A stretch of 64,000 bases of DNA from Streptomyces misionensis (lineage in GTDB: Bacteria; Actinomycetota; Actinomycetes; Streptomycetales; Streptomycetaceae): contig NZ_FNTD01000004.1 in NCBI RefSeq assembly GCF_900104815.1, positions 3,116,501 through 3,180,500 on the forward strand. Reading direction: 5' to 3'. The number at the start of each line of letters is the position of its first letter. Within the stretch, counting starts at the first letter, position 1. The position numbers and the translations under genes were made by a program. The notes under the pieces were generated by a model that did no database searches, had not been told where the DNA came from, and saw only the letters and a list, made by a program, of their open reading frames with translations. Positions 25,677 through 34,203 of the stretch are shown here, in pieces.

Positions 25677-26777
25677 TCAGCGGCGCCTGCGGGCCACCAG
25701 GAACGCGGCGCCGGCCACACAGAGCAGGGCGCCGGCCGCGGCGAACAGTCCGTGGGTGAGGCCGGGCCCGGTCCGGGCCAGCTCCCGGGCGCGCTCCCCG
25801 GCCTCCTGCGCGTCCTTCGCGAAGGGGAGGGAGGGGTTGGCGGGGGCCGCGCCGTCGATGTCCTGGGACGACCGGCCGGTGGCGGTACCGGCGCCCGGGC
25901 TCGCCTGGGTGCCCGCGCTCGCTTCCGTGCCCGTGCCCGTACTCGCATCCGTGCCCGTGCCCGTACTCGTTCCCGTGCCGGTACCGGTGTCCGTACTCGT
26001 TCCCGTGCCGGTGCCGGCGCTCTCCTCCGGCAGGTGCTGTGCGACCGGGGTGCGGTCCGTGTCCGGGCTCGCGGTGGTCTCCCCCGCGCCGTCGCCCGGC
26101 GTGCCGACGCCGAACCGGTAGACGTTGGACTCCCCGACCCAGTCCCCGTCCCGGCCCCGGCGCTGCACGGCGGCGGCTTTCGCGGTGACCTGGTCGGGGA
26201 CGGCGGCGTCACGGGTGAGCGCCAGCCGGACCCGCACGCTGAGGGTCTTGCCGGGCGGCACGGTGAAGCCGCCGAATCCGGGTGCGTCCAGCACGCCGAT
26301 CAACTCCTTCTCGTCGCTGCTCTCGAATGCCACCGACCGGATGCGGGATCCGTCGTGGAAGTCCAGGCGCGCCTGCTCCGGCCGCAGCGCGTGCCGGTCG
26401 TCGACGAGGACGACGACCGGGTGGACGGCGGCGCAGGAGCGGGTGGTGGTGTTGGTGAGGTCGATGTACCAGGTGCCGCGACCGCCGCCCGGCCGGTACG
26501 AGTCGGGGCCGCCGCGGATCCGGGTGGCCAGCGGGAAGTCCCGTTCGCCCGGCGCCGCGCAGGACGGCGAGGGCCCCGCGCCGACGGCGGCCGCCGGCCC
26601 GGGGACGAGGACGGCGGCCACGGCGAGACCCAGGGCGCGCAGGGTCAGGGGGCGGGGCGGCAGGCGGTGGGGTGGCAGGGGGCGCGCGGTCGGGAGACGG
26701 GGGGACGGGGTGCGGAGGAAGCGGAACAGGGACGGGGACGAGCGCAGGGGCGGGTGCAGGGGCGTGCACAGTCGCAT
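25677..26777 (-). CDS. LAxTG-motif cell-wall-anchored surface protein
   Basis: About 366 residues. N-terminal signal region with hydrophobic LRALGLAVAAVLVPG; a folded domain with three Cys; a Thr/Gly/Ser-rich repeat stalk (GTGT-type, 25925-26010); and a C-terminal LARTG motif followed by a hydrophobic helix and RRRR. LAxTG is the class E sortase signal of Streptomyces, so covalent cell-wall attachment is predicted. The function of the exposed domain is unknown. ATG 26777 is uncertain because no ribosome site is visible. No class E sortase gene is in the window; the sortase at 16.8 kb is class F. Confidence 0.7.
   Translation of the reverse strand: MRLCTPLHPPLRSSPSLFRFLRTPSPRLPTARPLPPHRLPPRPLTLRALGLAVAAVLVPGPAAAVGAGPSPSCAAPGERDFPLATRIRGGPDSYRPGGGRGTWYIDLTNTTTRSCAAVHPVVVLVDDRHALRPEQARLDFHDGSRIRSVAFESSDEKELIGVLDAPGFGGFTVPPGKTLSVRVRLALTRDAAVPDQVTAKAAAVQRRGRDGDWVGESNVYRFGVGTPGDGAGETTASPDTDRTPVAQHLPEESAGTGTGTSTDTGTGTGTSTGTGTDASTGTGTEASAGTQASPGAGTATGRSSQDIDGAAPANPSLPFAKDAQEAGERARELARTGPGLTHGLFAAAGALLCVAGAAFLVARRRR
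25925..26010. repeat. Short tandem repeat coding for a Gly/Thr stalk
   Basis: Degenerate tandem units related to GTGCCCGT and CCGTACTCGT (plus-strand reading) inside the surface-protein gene. They encode alternating Gly-Thr/Ser-Thr residues, so unit number may vary between strains without frameshift only in multiples of three bases. Confidence 0.8.
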
Positions 26778-26861
26778 GAACACATGACCATGCCGGTGCG
26801 GGCCCCGAATCCCGCGGCGCCACTCCGGTGGCGCCCCGCACATCCCCCCGATCGGCCGAGG

Positions 26862-27137
26862 TCAGGGGCGGCAGGCCCGCTGGGCCGCGGACGCGGTCGC
26901 GTCCCGCTCGGCCTCGGCCCGGCGCAGCGCCCGCTCCTGCGAGATGTCCGGGTGGCCGCCGTCGGCGATGCCGCGCAGCAGGTCCGCCTTCATGGCGTCG
27001 TAGGAGCGCTCCGCCCGCTCGGCGGCCGCAAGGGCCCGGTCGCAGCCGGTGTCCGCCCGGGCCGCCGGGGCCGGGACGGAGAGCGCGAGCAGCGTCACGG
27101 CACCGGCCGTGAGCGCGGAAAGCCGCGTGGACGGCAT
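26862..27137 (-). CDS. Small secreted protein of unknown function
   Basis: 91 residues with a signal peptide (MPSTRLSALTAGAVTLLALS, then Ala-rich cleavage region) and a mature alpha-helical part rich in Ala/Arg/Glu bearing two Cys (TGCDRAL and AQRACRP) that could form a disulphide. ATG 27137 has GGAGG at the right distance. It is followed on the same strand by the surface-protein gene (84-nt gap) and preceded by another small secreted protein (14-nt gap). Family not recognised. Confidence 0.7.
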   Translation of the reverse strand: MPSTRLSALTAGAVTLLALSVPAPAARADTGCDRALAAAERAERSYDAMKADLLRGIADGGHPDISQERALRRAEAERDATASAAQRACRP

Positions 27138-27151
27138 GGGAACCTCCGGGG

Positions 27152-27481
27152 TCAGGAGACCAGCGTGACCACTCGGCCACCGCTCCGTACGTCGGCGCAG
27201 GCCTGGTACGGGTCGGGGTCCCCCTGCCGTTCCCCGCACACCCACCGGGACCCGGCCGCGTGCACCTCGGCGGCCCGGCCCTTCGTATAGGCGGCCGCGA
27301 CGTCGAGCGCCGCCCCGCAGGGCACGCTCCGGGCCGCCATCACCCCGAGCCCGGAGGCGCGGTCCACCCCGCAGTACGCGTAGCCCGTACCCTGCGCCGC
27401 GAGGGCCTGCGCGACCCCCGGCGACCAGAGCACTCCCGCGCCCACCAGCACGGTGACGATCCTCAGCCTGAGCGCCTTCAC
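27152..27481 (-). CDS. Small secreted protein of unknown function
   Basis: 109 residues. An N-terminal membrane/signal segment (IVTVLVGAGVLWSPGVAQAL) is followed by a mature part with four Cys (AYCGV, VPCGA, VCGER, QACAD), likely two disulphides. GTG 27481 follows GGAGGTGCGGT. It is 14 nt before the next small secreted gene and downstream of the ROK regulator (85-nt gap). Not recognised. Confidence 0.68.
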   Translation of the reverse strand: MKALRLRIVTVLVGAGVLWSPGVAQALAAQGTGYAYCGVDRASGLGVMAARSVPCGAALDVAAAYTKGRAAEVHAAGSRWVCGERQGDPDPYQACADVRSGGRVVTLVS

Positions 27482-27566
27482 ACCGCACCTCCTTCCCCTG
27501 GAGCAACAGCAACCCCACGAGTACCCCGGCACGAACACCCGCTTGCACGCCGTCCGACCGCCCCCG

Positions 27567-28712
27567 TCACGCCCCCGCTCGCCCGAACAACTCCCCCAGC
27601 ACCAGCTCCGCGGCCCCCTCTCCCACGGCCGCCTCGCCCCGGGCCGCCACCCGTACCGGCACCCCCTCCCGTACCCCTTCGCGGACCGTCCGCGCCGCCA
27701 GCACCTCGGCGACGCCCCGCACGTACGGCTCCGGGTCCGCCGCCACCGTCCGCCCCCCGAGCAGTACCCGGTCGATGTCCAGCAGCCCCACCAGGTTCCC
27801 GGCGCCCACCCCGAGCACCCGCGCCGCCGTGGCCACCTCGCCCCGCGCCACGGCGGACAGGCACAGCGCCTCCAGGCACCCCCGGTCCCCGCACTCACAG
27901 CGCGGCCCGTCCAGCTGGATGACCTGGTGCCCGAACTCCCCCGCCCCGGTCCGCGCCCCCCGGTGCACCCGCCCGTCGATCACGAGCCCGGCGCCGAGCC
28001 CCGTACCGAGGTGCAGATAGGCGAAGGACCCGCCCTCGCCCGCGACCGCCAGCCCCACCGCCGCCGCGTTGGTGTCCTTGTCCACGATCACCGGCACCCC
28101 CAGCCGCTCCCGCAGCGCGTCCCGCAGCGGAAAACCGTCCCACCCCGGGTAACCCGTGACCCGGTGCAGCACCCCGCGCACATGGTCGAGCGGCCCGGGC
28201 AGCGCGACCCCCACCCCCAGCAGCGAGTCCGCCTCGGCGAGCGACCCGAACTCCCCGAGGCACTCCCGCACCAGCCCGGTCACCTCCGCCGCGACCGTCC
28301 CCAGCACGGCCTCCGACCCGGCCCCCAGGTCCAGCGCCCCGCGCCGCTCCCCCACCACGGCCCCGTCCAGGCGTATCAGCACCACCCGCAGCTCGTCCCG
28401 GTCGACATGGACCCCGACCGCGTGCCCGGCCTCCGGCACCAGCCGCAGCACGGTCCGCGGCTTGCCCCCGGTGGACGCCCGCCGCCCGGCCTCCGCCGCG
28501 AGTCCCGCCTCCCGCAGCCGTCCGGTGATCTTGCTGACGGCCTGCGGGGTCAGCCCGGTCCGCTCGGCCAGCTCCAGCCGGCTGATCCCCGCCGCCCCGG
28601 CCCCCCGCAGCAGACCGAGCACGAGCGCGCTGTTGTGCGACCGCACCGCGCCCACGTCCGCCCCGGTCCCGGCCCGTCCGCCCCTCGCCCTGTTCATGCT
28701 CACACGCCCCAT
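27567..28712 (-). CDS. ROK-family transcriptional regulator
   Basis: About 381 residues: N-terminal winged helix (about 25-85, SRLELAERTGLTPQAVSKIT) and a ROK sugar-kinase-like domain with VIVDKDTNAAAVG, LHLGTGLGAGLVIDG and the zinc motif region GEFGHQV...CECGDRGCLE. The kinase-like domain usually senses a sugar. It is divergent from a Gfo/Idh/MocA oxidoreductase with only 48 bp between starts, and a large palindrome fills that gap, so it most likely represses both genes. Start ATG 28712 or 28697; both are possible. Confidence 0.85.
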   Translation of the reverse strand: MGRVSMNRARGGRAGTGADVGAVRSHNSALVLGLLRGAGAAGISRLELAERTGLTPQAVSKITGRLREAGLAAEAGRRASTGGKPRTVLRLVPEAGHAVGVHVDRDELRVVLIRLDGAVVGERRGALDLGAGSEAVLGTVAAEVTGLVRECLGEFGSLAEADSLLGVGVALPGPLDHVRGVLHRVTGYPGWDGFPLRDALRERLGVPVIVDKDTNAAAVGLAVAGEGGSFAYLHLGTGLGAGLVIDGRVHRGARTGAGEFGHQVIQLDGPRCECGDRGCLEALCLSAVARGEVATAARVLGVGAGNLVGLLDIDRVLLGGRTVAADPEPYVRGVAEVLAARTVREGVREGVPVRVAARGEAAVGEGAAELVLGELFGRAGA

Positions 28713-28727
28713 TGTCCCCACCGCTTG

Positions 28728-28754
28728 CACTTTGGCAACGGCGTTGCGAAAGTG
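28728..28754. promoter_or_regulatory. ROK operator palindrome between divergent genes
   Basis: 27-bp inverted repeat with arms CACTTTGGCAAC and GTTGCGAAAGTG around a 3-bp centre (11 of 12 bases pair). The right arm ends 6 bp before the oxidoreductase ATG and overlaps its GGGAG ribosome site. Confidence 0.75.
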
Positions 28755-28760
28755 GGAGTC

Positions 28761-29831
28761 ATGACTGCCGCCACACCCTTCCGCGTCGGCCTGATCGGTT
28801 ACGGTCTCGCCGGCTCCGTCTTCCACGCCCCGTTGATCGCCGCGACCGAGGGCCTCGCCCTGGACACGGTCGTCACCTCCGACCCGGAGCGGCAGCGGCA
28901 GGTCCGCGGCGAGTTCCCTGACGTGACGCTCGCCGCGACCCCCGACGAGCTGTTCGCCCGCGCGGCCGAGCTGGACCTGGTCGTCATCGCCTCCCCGAAC
29001 AAGACCCACGTCCCGCTCGCGACCGCCGCTCTGAAGGCGGGCCTGCCCGTGGTCGTGGACAAGCCGGTCGCCGGCACCGCGGCCGAGGCCCGGGCGCTCG
29101 CCGCCCTCGCCGAGGACCGCGGCCTGCTGCTGTCGGTCTTCCAGAACCGCCGCTGGGACAACGACTTCCTGACCCTGCGCGCCCTCCTCGCGGACGGCGC
29201 GCTCGGCGAGGTCCGCCGGTTCGAGTCCCGCTTCGAGCGCTGGCGCCCGAAGCCCAAGGGCGGCTGGCGCGAGTCGGGCGACCCGGCGGAGATCGGCGGC
29301 CTGCTCTACGACCTCGGCAGCCACGTCGTCGACCAGGCCCTGGTCCTGTTCGGCCCGGCCACCGAGGTGTACGCCGAGGCGGACGTCCGCCGCCCGGGCG
29401 CCGAGGCCGACGACGACACCTTCATCGCCCTCACCCACGCCTGCGGCGTCCGCTCCCACCTCTACGTGTCCGCGACGACCTCCCAGCTCGGCCCGCGCTT
29501 CCGCGTGCTGGGCTCGGAGGCGGGCTATGTGAAGTACGGCCTCGACCCCCAGGAGGGCGCCCTGCGCGAGGGCCTGCGCCCGGGCCCCAAGTGGGGCGCC
29601 GAGCCCGCGTCGCTGCACGGCCGCATCGGCGCCGGCGAGTCGCCGCTGACCGGTGGCGGCACCCCCGTACCGACCCTGCCCGGCGACTACCCGGCGTACT
29701 ACGCGGCCGTCGCCGCCGCCCTCGCCGGCGCGGGGCCGAACCCGGTGACCGCCCTGGAGGCGGCCGCCGCCCTCGACGTACTGGAGGCGGCCCGCAGGTC
29801 CGCCCAGGAGAAAGTGACGGTGAGCCTCTGA
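28761..29831 (+). CDS. Gfo/Idh/MocA-family oxidoreductase
   Basis: 356 residues. N-terminal NAD(P) Rossmann motif VGLIGYGLAGSVFHAP and the family EKP-like motif as VVVDKPVAGT; C-terminal alpha/beta domain with GGLLYDLGSHVVDQAL. It oxidises or reduces a sugar or inositol-type polyol. GGGAG precedes ATG 28761 closely. Its divergent ROK regulator and the operator palindrome suggest substrate-induced expression. The next gene starts within its stop codon. Confidence 0.88.
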   Translation: MTAATPFRVGLIGYGLAGSVFHAPLIAATEGLALDTVVTSDPERQRQVRGEFPDVTLAATPDELFARAAELDLVVIASPNKTHVPLATAALKAGLPVVVDKPVAGTAAEARALAALAEDRGLLLSVFQNRRWDNDFLTLRALLADGALGEVRRFESRFERWRPKPKGGWRESGDPAEIGGLLYDLGSHVVDQALVLFGPATEVYAEADVRRPGAEADDDTFIALTHACGVRSHLYVSATTSQLGPRFRVLGSEAGYVKYGLDPQEGALREGLRPGPKWGAEPASLHGRIGAGESPLTGGGTPVPTLPGDYPAYYAAVAAALAGAGPNPVTALEAAAALDVLEAARRSAQEKVTVSL

Positions 29832-30331
29832 TGTCCCAGTCGACCACTGCCGAACTCGCGCCCGCGCCCACCATCGAGGAGCTGGAGGAACAGGAACGCC
29901 GCCTGGTGTTCCAGCGCTTCGGCTACGAGGACGCGTGGGCCCTCGGCTCCCTCCTGGTGGAGATGGCCCGCGAGCGCCGGCTGCCCATCGCCATCGACAT
30001 CCACCGCGCCGGCCAGCAGCTCTTCCACGCGGCCCTGCCCGGCTCCACCCCGGACAACGACGCCTGGATCGACCGCAAGCGCCGGGTGGCCGTGCGCTAC
30101 GGCGCCCCCTCCTACCTGGTCGGGTCCCGCTTCCGCGCCAAGGGCACCACGTTCGAGCACTCCTCCCGCCTCGACCCCGACGTCTACGCGGCCCACGGCG
30201 GCTCCTTCCCCATCCGGGTGGCGGACGTCGGCGTCATCGGCGCGGTGACCGTCTCCGGTCTGCCGCAGGTGGAGGACCACCGGCTGGTGGTGGCGGCGCT
30301 GGAGAAGTTCCTCGGCACGTCGGCGGGCTGA
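29831..30331 (+). CDS. UPF0303 heme-degrading-domain (HbpS/GlcG-like) protein
   Basis: 166 residues; the central part with IAIDIHRAGQQLFHAALPG and a C-terminal GVIGAVTVSGLPQVEDH fits the UPF0303/HbpS-like fold sometimes called the heme-degrading domain. Catalytic activity is not established for most members. ATG 29831 uses the last base of the oxidoreductase stop (TGATG), so the two genes are coupled; a shared pathway is likely but not identifiable. Confidence 0.8.
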   Translation: MSQSTTAELAPAPTIEELEEQERRLVFQRFGYEDAWALGSLLVEMARERRLPIAIDIHRAGQQLFHAALPGSTPDNDAWIDRKRRVAVRYGAPSYLVGSRFRAKGTTFEHSSRLDPDVYAAHGGSFPIRVADVGVIGAVTVSGLPQVEDHRLVVAALEKFLGTSAG

Positions 30332-30459
30332 GCGGTCTCGGCCGGCCGGGGGAACCTCGGCCTCGGGGGAGAACCGCGGGAATCAGCGGCGGCGCCCTCC
30401 GGTTGGCAGTGGGCAGTGATGATCACAGCACAGCCCCACCACCCGGAGGGATCGCCCGT

Positions 30460-31335
30460 ATGAGTGACACCACAGGCCCGCTGAAGCAGCGCATCGGCCG
30501 GTACGGCGTCTGGGACGTCGCGCTGCGCGCGGAGGAGCCCGACCGTCGCGCCGAACAGGACGAGGCCGCCGCCGAGCTGGAGGAACTCGGCTACGGCGCC
30601 ATCTGGCTGGGCGGCAACAGCACCGCCGCGAACGCCGCCCCGCTCATCGGGGCGACCGGCCGGATCACCGTCGGCACCAGCATCCAGAGCGTCTGGCAGC
30701 GGGAGGCCGCCGAGACCGCCGCCGACTTCGCCGAGCTGGAGTCGGCCCACCCCGGCCGCTTCGTGCTGGGCCTCGGGGTGAGCCACGGCCCCATGGTGCA
30801 GGGCTACCAGCGGCCGTACGCCGCGATGGTCGGCTACCTGGACGAGCTGGACAAGGCGGGCCTGCCCGCCGACCGGCGGGTGCTGGCCGCCCTCGGCCCC
30901 AAGATGCTGAAGCTGTCCGGTGACCGGGCGGCCGGTGCCATCCCCTACCTCGTCACCCCCGAGCACACCGCCAAGGCCCGCGAGATCCTCGGTGAACGGC
31001 CGCTGCTGGCGCCGGAGTTGAAGGTCGTCCTGGAAGCGGACCCGGCCCGCGCCCGCGAGATCGCCCGCGCCTACCTCTCGCGCTACCTCAAGCTCCCCAA
31101 CTACACCAACAACTTCCTGCGCCTGGGCTTCACCGAGGCCGACGTGGCCGACGGCGGCAGCGACCAGCTCATCGACGCGGTCTTCGCCTGGGGCGACGAC
31201 GCCCGCGTCCGCGAGCGCGTCGACGCCTTCCACGAGGCGGGCGCCGACCACGTGGCCCTCCAGGTGGTCACCGAGAACACCGGCAGCGCCCTGCCGAGGG
31301 AGGAATGGCGCCGCCTCGCCGCGCTGCTGGGCTGA
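30460..31335 (+). CDS. LLM-class F420-dependent oxidoreductase (TIGR03620-like)
   Basis: 291 residues with LEELGYGAIWLGG near the N-terminus, RITVGTSIQSVWQR, and GRFVLGLGVSHGPMVQGY, the pattern of the F420-dependent LLM group. It should carry out a two-electron redox reaction with F420; substrate unknown. ATG 30460 has GGAGG nine bases upstream. It stands alone and is convergent with the fumarylacetoacetase-family gene. Confidence 0.83.
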   Translation: MSDTTGPLKQRIGRYGVWDVALRAEEPDRRAEQDEAAAELEELGYGAIWLGGNSTAANAAPLIGATGRITVGTSIQSVWQREAAETAADFAELESAHPGRFVLGLGVSHGPMVQGYQRPYAAMVGYLDELDKAGLPADRRVLAALGPKMLKLSGDRAAGAIPYLVTPEHTAKAREILGERPLLAPELKVVLEADPARAREIARAYLSRYLKLPNYTNNFLRLGFTEADVADGGSDQLIDAVFAWGDDARVRERVDAFHEAGADHVALQVVTENTGSALPREEWRRLAALLG

Positions 31336-31347
31336 CGCCGGACCCAC

Positions 31348-31372
31348 GGGGAACCGCGCACCGCGGTTCCCC
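31348..31372. terminator. Bidirectional hairpin between convergent genes
   Basis: Perfect 11-bp stem GGGGAACCGCG / CGCGGTTCCCC with a 3-nt loop between the LLM and fumarylacetoacetase-family stops. No T-tract on either side, which is common for Streptomyces terminators. Confidence 0.75.
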
Positions 31373-31396
31373 GGACTCCGGGCCGACGACGGAGGG

Positions 31397-32251
31397 CTAC
31401 GCGTCCTTCAGCACCTGCCGCTGCCGGCCGAGCCCCTCGACCTCCAGCTCGACCACGTCCCCGGCCCTCAGGTACGGCTTCGGCTCGGGCCGCCCCATCG
31501 CCACCCCGGCGGGCGTCCCGGTGTTGATCACATCGCCGGGGTACAGCGTCATGAACCGGCTCACGTACCGCACCACCTCCCCCACCGGGAAGATCTGCTC
31601 CGCCGTCGTACCGTCCTGCTTCAGCTCCCCGTTGACCCACAGCCTCAGCGCCAGCCGCTGCGGGTCCGGCACCTCGTCGGCCGTCACCAGCCACGGGCCC
31701 AGCGGGTTGAACGTCTCGCAGTTCTTGCCCTTGTCCCAGGTCCCGCCGCGCTCCATCTGGAACTCCCGCTCGGAGACGTCGTGCGCGACGGCGTACCCGG
31801 CGACATGCGCGAGCCCTTCCTCGGCCGACTCCAGATGACGGGCCGTGCGCCCGATGACGACCGCCAGCTCCACCTCCCAGTCGGTCTTGGCGGAGCCGCG
31901 CGGCACGAGCACGGTGTCGTCCGGACCGACGACGGTGTCCGGCGCCTTGAGGAAGACGACCGGCTCCGCGGGCGGCTCGGCACCGGTCTCCCGGGCGTGG
32001 TCGTGGTAGTTGAGCCCGATGCACACGATCTTGCCGATGCGGCCGAGCGGGGGCCCGATCCGCAGCCCCGGGTCCAGCGCGGGCAGCTCACCGGAGCCGG
32101 CCGCCGCCCGTACCCGGGCCAGCGCGGCCTCGTCGGCGAGGAGTGCGCCGTCGATGTCGTCCACGAGTGCGGACAGGTCACGCAGGGTCCCGCCGGCGTC
32201 GAGCAGCGCCGGGCGTTCCGCCCCCGCCGTACCGACTCGCAGCAGCTTCAT
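31397..32251 (-). CDS. Fumarylacetoacetate hydrolase-family protein
   Basis: 284 residues. The catalytic domain includes IVCIGLNYHDHARETG, the metal-binding acidic residues in DWEVELAVVIG and HVAGYAVAHDVSERE, and VINTGTPAGVAMG. Members hydrolyse or isomerise C-C bonds of 2-keto-type acids from aromatic degradation. ATG 32251 follows AGGAGA at 8 nt. No related pathway gene is adjacent, so the substrate is open. Confidence 0.88.
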   Translation of the reverse strand: MKLLRVGTAGAERPALLDAGGTLRDLSALVDDIDGALLADEAALARVRAAAGSGELPALDPGLRIGPPLGRIGKIVCIGLNYHDHARETGAEPPAEPVVFLKAPDTVVGPDDTVLVPRGSAKTDWEVELAVVIGRTARHLESAEEGLAHVAGYAVAHDVSEREFQMERGGTWDKGKNCETFNPLGPWLVTADEVPDPQRLALRLWVNGELKQDGTTAEQIFPVGEVVRYVSRFMTLYPGDVINTGTPAGVAMGRPEPKPYLRAGDVVELEVEGLGRQRQVLKDA

Positions 32252-32394
32252 GGTCACCATCTCCTTCGATCGCGGAGGCGCCCGACCGACGGGTGCAGCC
32301 ATCGGAGGACTGGATGATCCTCCAAGCCCCCCGCCCGGCCCGCAAGACCCTGTTCAGGGAGTGGACCGTGACCGAGCGCCGCCCGCGGGCGCCG

Positions 32395-33111
32395 CTACCG
32401 GTACAGCGCGGCCCGCTCCACCGCGCTCCAGGTCGTACTGGTGACGACGTACAGCGCGGCGGCGAGCGGTACGACGGCCACGGTGACCAGGGTGAGGAAG
32501 GACAGGAACGGCATCACCTTGCCGACCGCGCCGAGCCCCGGCACCGCCTCGCCGCCGGCGGCGGCCATGACCGGGTTCTGCGCCATCTGCCGCCTGGTGC
32601 GCAGGTAGGTGAAGGTGGCGACCACGGCGACCAGCGCGAACAGCCCGAGGTAGACCAACCCGGCCCCGCCGAACAGCCCGTCCCCGGCGAGCGCGTCGGC
32701 CCACCGGCCGCCGAGCGGCGCCGCGAACAGCCGGTGGGCGAGCAGCTCGCCGCCCGCGCCGCCGGCGCCGGAGAACAGGTGGTAGAGCAGGAAGAAGGCG
32801 GGGAGCTGGAGCAGGCCCGGCAGGATGCCGGACAGCGGCGAGACCTTTTCCTCGGTGTGCAGCTCCAGCACCGCCTGCCGCAGCCGCTCGGGGTCCTTGG
32901 CGTGCCGCCGGCGCAGCTCGGCGATCCTCGGCTGGAGCGCGGCCCGGGCCCGCTGGCCGCGGGCGGCGGCGCGGGAGAGGGGGTGGACGAGCAGGCGTAC
33001 GAGCGCGGTGAACAGGACGATCGCGGCGGCGGTCGCGGAGGCGTGGCAGAGCGGTGCGAGCAGGTCGGCGAGCCGCTCGACCAGGTGCGCGAACACGGAG
33101 AAGACGGACAT
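32395..33111 (-). CDS. YidC/Oxa1-family membrane protein insertase (paralogue)
   Basis: 238 residues. The insertase core is seen as an N-terminal helix (ATAAAIVLFTALVRLLVHPL), a cytoplasmic helical hairpin LQPRIAELRRRHAKDPERLR, and later helices with GILPGLLQLPAFFLLYHL. It lacks the long periplasmic domain, as Gram-positive YidC does, and is not in the usual rpmH-rnpA-yidC setting, so it is a second copy. GGAGGG precedes ATG 33111. It follows the small DUF6412-like gene on the same strand. Confidence 0.83.
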   Translation of the reverse strand: MSVFSVFAHLVERLADLLAPLCHASATAAAIVLFTALVRLLVHPLSRAAARGQRARAALQPRIAELRRRHAKDPERLRQAVLELHTEEKVSPLSGILPGLLQLPAFFLLYHLFSGAGGAGGELLAHRLFAAPLGGRWADALAGDGLFGGAGLVYLGLFALVAVVATFTYLRTRRQMAQNPVMAAAGGEAVPGLGAVGKVMPFLSFLTLVTVAVVPLAAALYVVTSTTWSAVERAALYR

Positions 33112-33216
33112 GGGTGAGCCCTCCGGGGGTCTCGTCGTGCCGGAATGCGAAGTGAGGGTTCGGCAGGACGACCCGCGCGGGGTCACGGAGGGACGGTGGT
33201 GCGTGCCCGGTGTGCC

Positions 33217-33531
33217 CTACGCGGCGGTCGCCGGCAGGGTCCGTCCGGGCGCCCTGGGCCGGCGGCGGCCGGGGGCGTCGGGGTCGCGCTGGGGCAGGAA
33301 GGCGGTGCGCCGGGCCCGGTCGCGTATCGCGGTGCGCACCCGGGTGGGCGGCACGGCGGGCACGGAGCGGGCGGCCAGGTGGGTGCACAGCGCGAGGGCG
33401 GAGCCGGCGGCGGCGGTCGCGGCGAGGGCGACGGCGGTGGTGAGGCCGCCGGTGTCGAGGAGCGCGAGGGAGAGCAGCAGGAACAGGGGGGCCAGCAGGA
33501 ACGCGACGGCACGGCTGCGCTCGCGGCTCAT
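33217..33531 (-). CDS. Small membrane protein (DUF6412-like) upstream of YidC paralogue
   Basis: 104 residues: two N-terminal hydrophobic helices (about 8-50) and a basic C-terminal tail with Arg-rich stretches. GGAGG precedes ATG 33531. It accompanies the YidC paralogue (105 nt away), as DUF6412 proteins are remembered to do in Streptomyces; function unknown. Confidence 0.65.
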   Translation of the reverse strand: MSRERSRAVAFLLAPLFLLLSLALLDTGGLTTAVALAATAAAGSALALCTHLAARSVPAVPPTRVRTAIRDRARRTAFLPQRDPDAPGRRRPRAPGRTLPATAA

Positions 33532-33587
33532 CGCTTCCCCCTCCTCCGACCGGCGTCTCTCCCCGGCCGATTATGCCCGATCGCCAC

Positions 33588-34115
33588 TCACGCCTGTTCG
33601 GTCTCCAGCGGCTCCAGCAGCCGCTTCGGCTTCAGCAGGGCGCGGCTGACCGGGTCCGCCGGGTCGGGATCGAGTCCGGGGCCCGGCTCCATGACAACGT
33701 CCGCGACCGGCACGATGGTTCCGCACAGGGCGCATTCGCCGTACGGCCCGATCTCGGTGCCGCACGCGGCGTGCCGGAAGTAGCGCAGCCGGGCCCCGTC
33801 GAACTGCTCGCGGCCCCAGTTGCCCAGCGAGCGCAGGGTGGGCCACAGGGCGATGCCGCGCTCGGTGACGACGTACTCGTCCCGGGGCGGCGACTGCTGG
33901 TAGCGGCGCTTTTCGAGGATGCCCTCGGCGGTCAGCGTCTGCAGCCGGGCGGCCAGGACGGCGCGCGGGATGCCGAGGTGGACCAGGAAGTCGTTGTAGC
34001 GCCGCACGCCGTAGAGCGCGTCCCGGACGACGAGCAGCGTCCAGCGCTCGCCGACGACTTCGAGCGCGCGGGCGATCGAGCACTCCTGTGTCGCGTAGTC
34101 CTTGCCCAGTGCCAT
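33588..34115 (-). CDS. HxlR-family transcriptional regulator (divergent from MFS exporter)
   Basis: 175 residues. HxlR winged helix with CSIARALEVVGERWTLLVVR and RRYNDFLVHLGIPRAVL; the C-terminal extension has two Cys pairs (HAACGTEIG and ECALCGT) that could bind zinc or sense oxidants. It is divergent from the MFS gene at 34257, and two GGTTCA-type inverted repeats lie between them, so it probably represses the exporter. ATG 34115 lies close behind GGGGGG. Confidence 0.85.
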   Translation of the reverse strand: MALGKDYATQECSIARALEVVGERWTLLVVRDALYGVRRYNDFLVHLGIPRAVLAARLQTLTAEGILEKRRYQQSPPRDEYVVTERGIALWPTLRSLGNWGREQFDGARLRYFRHAACGTEIGPYGECALCGTIVPVADVVMEPGPGLDPDPADPVSRALLKPKRLLEPLETEQA

Positions 34116-34146
34116 GCCCCCCACTGTAAGCGACTTTCCGTCCGAT

Positions 34147-34163
34147 GGTTCAGTCATTGAACC
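34147..34163. promoter_or_regulatory. Operator 1 between HxlR and MFS genes
   Basis: Perfect inverted repeat GGTTCA-N5-TGAACC. A second, shorter version lies 28 bp away, suggesting paired binding of the HxlR dimer. Confidence 0.6.
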
Positions 34164-34191
34164 TAACGTGTTACGGTGACCGGGACAGCAA

Positions 34192-34203
34192 GGTTCAATG
34201 AAC
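34192..34203. promoter_or_regulatory. Operator 2 between HxlR and MFS genes
   Basis: GTTCAATGAAC (34193-34203) is an 11-bp palindrome sharing the GGTTCA/TGAAC half-sites of operator 1 but with a 1-bp centre. Confidence 0.5.

Noticed and set aside
25925..26010. Possible CRISPR-like or satellite array
   Set aside because: Units are short, degenerate and in frame inside a surface-protein gene; no spacers.
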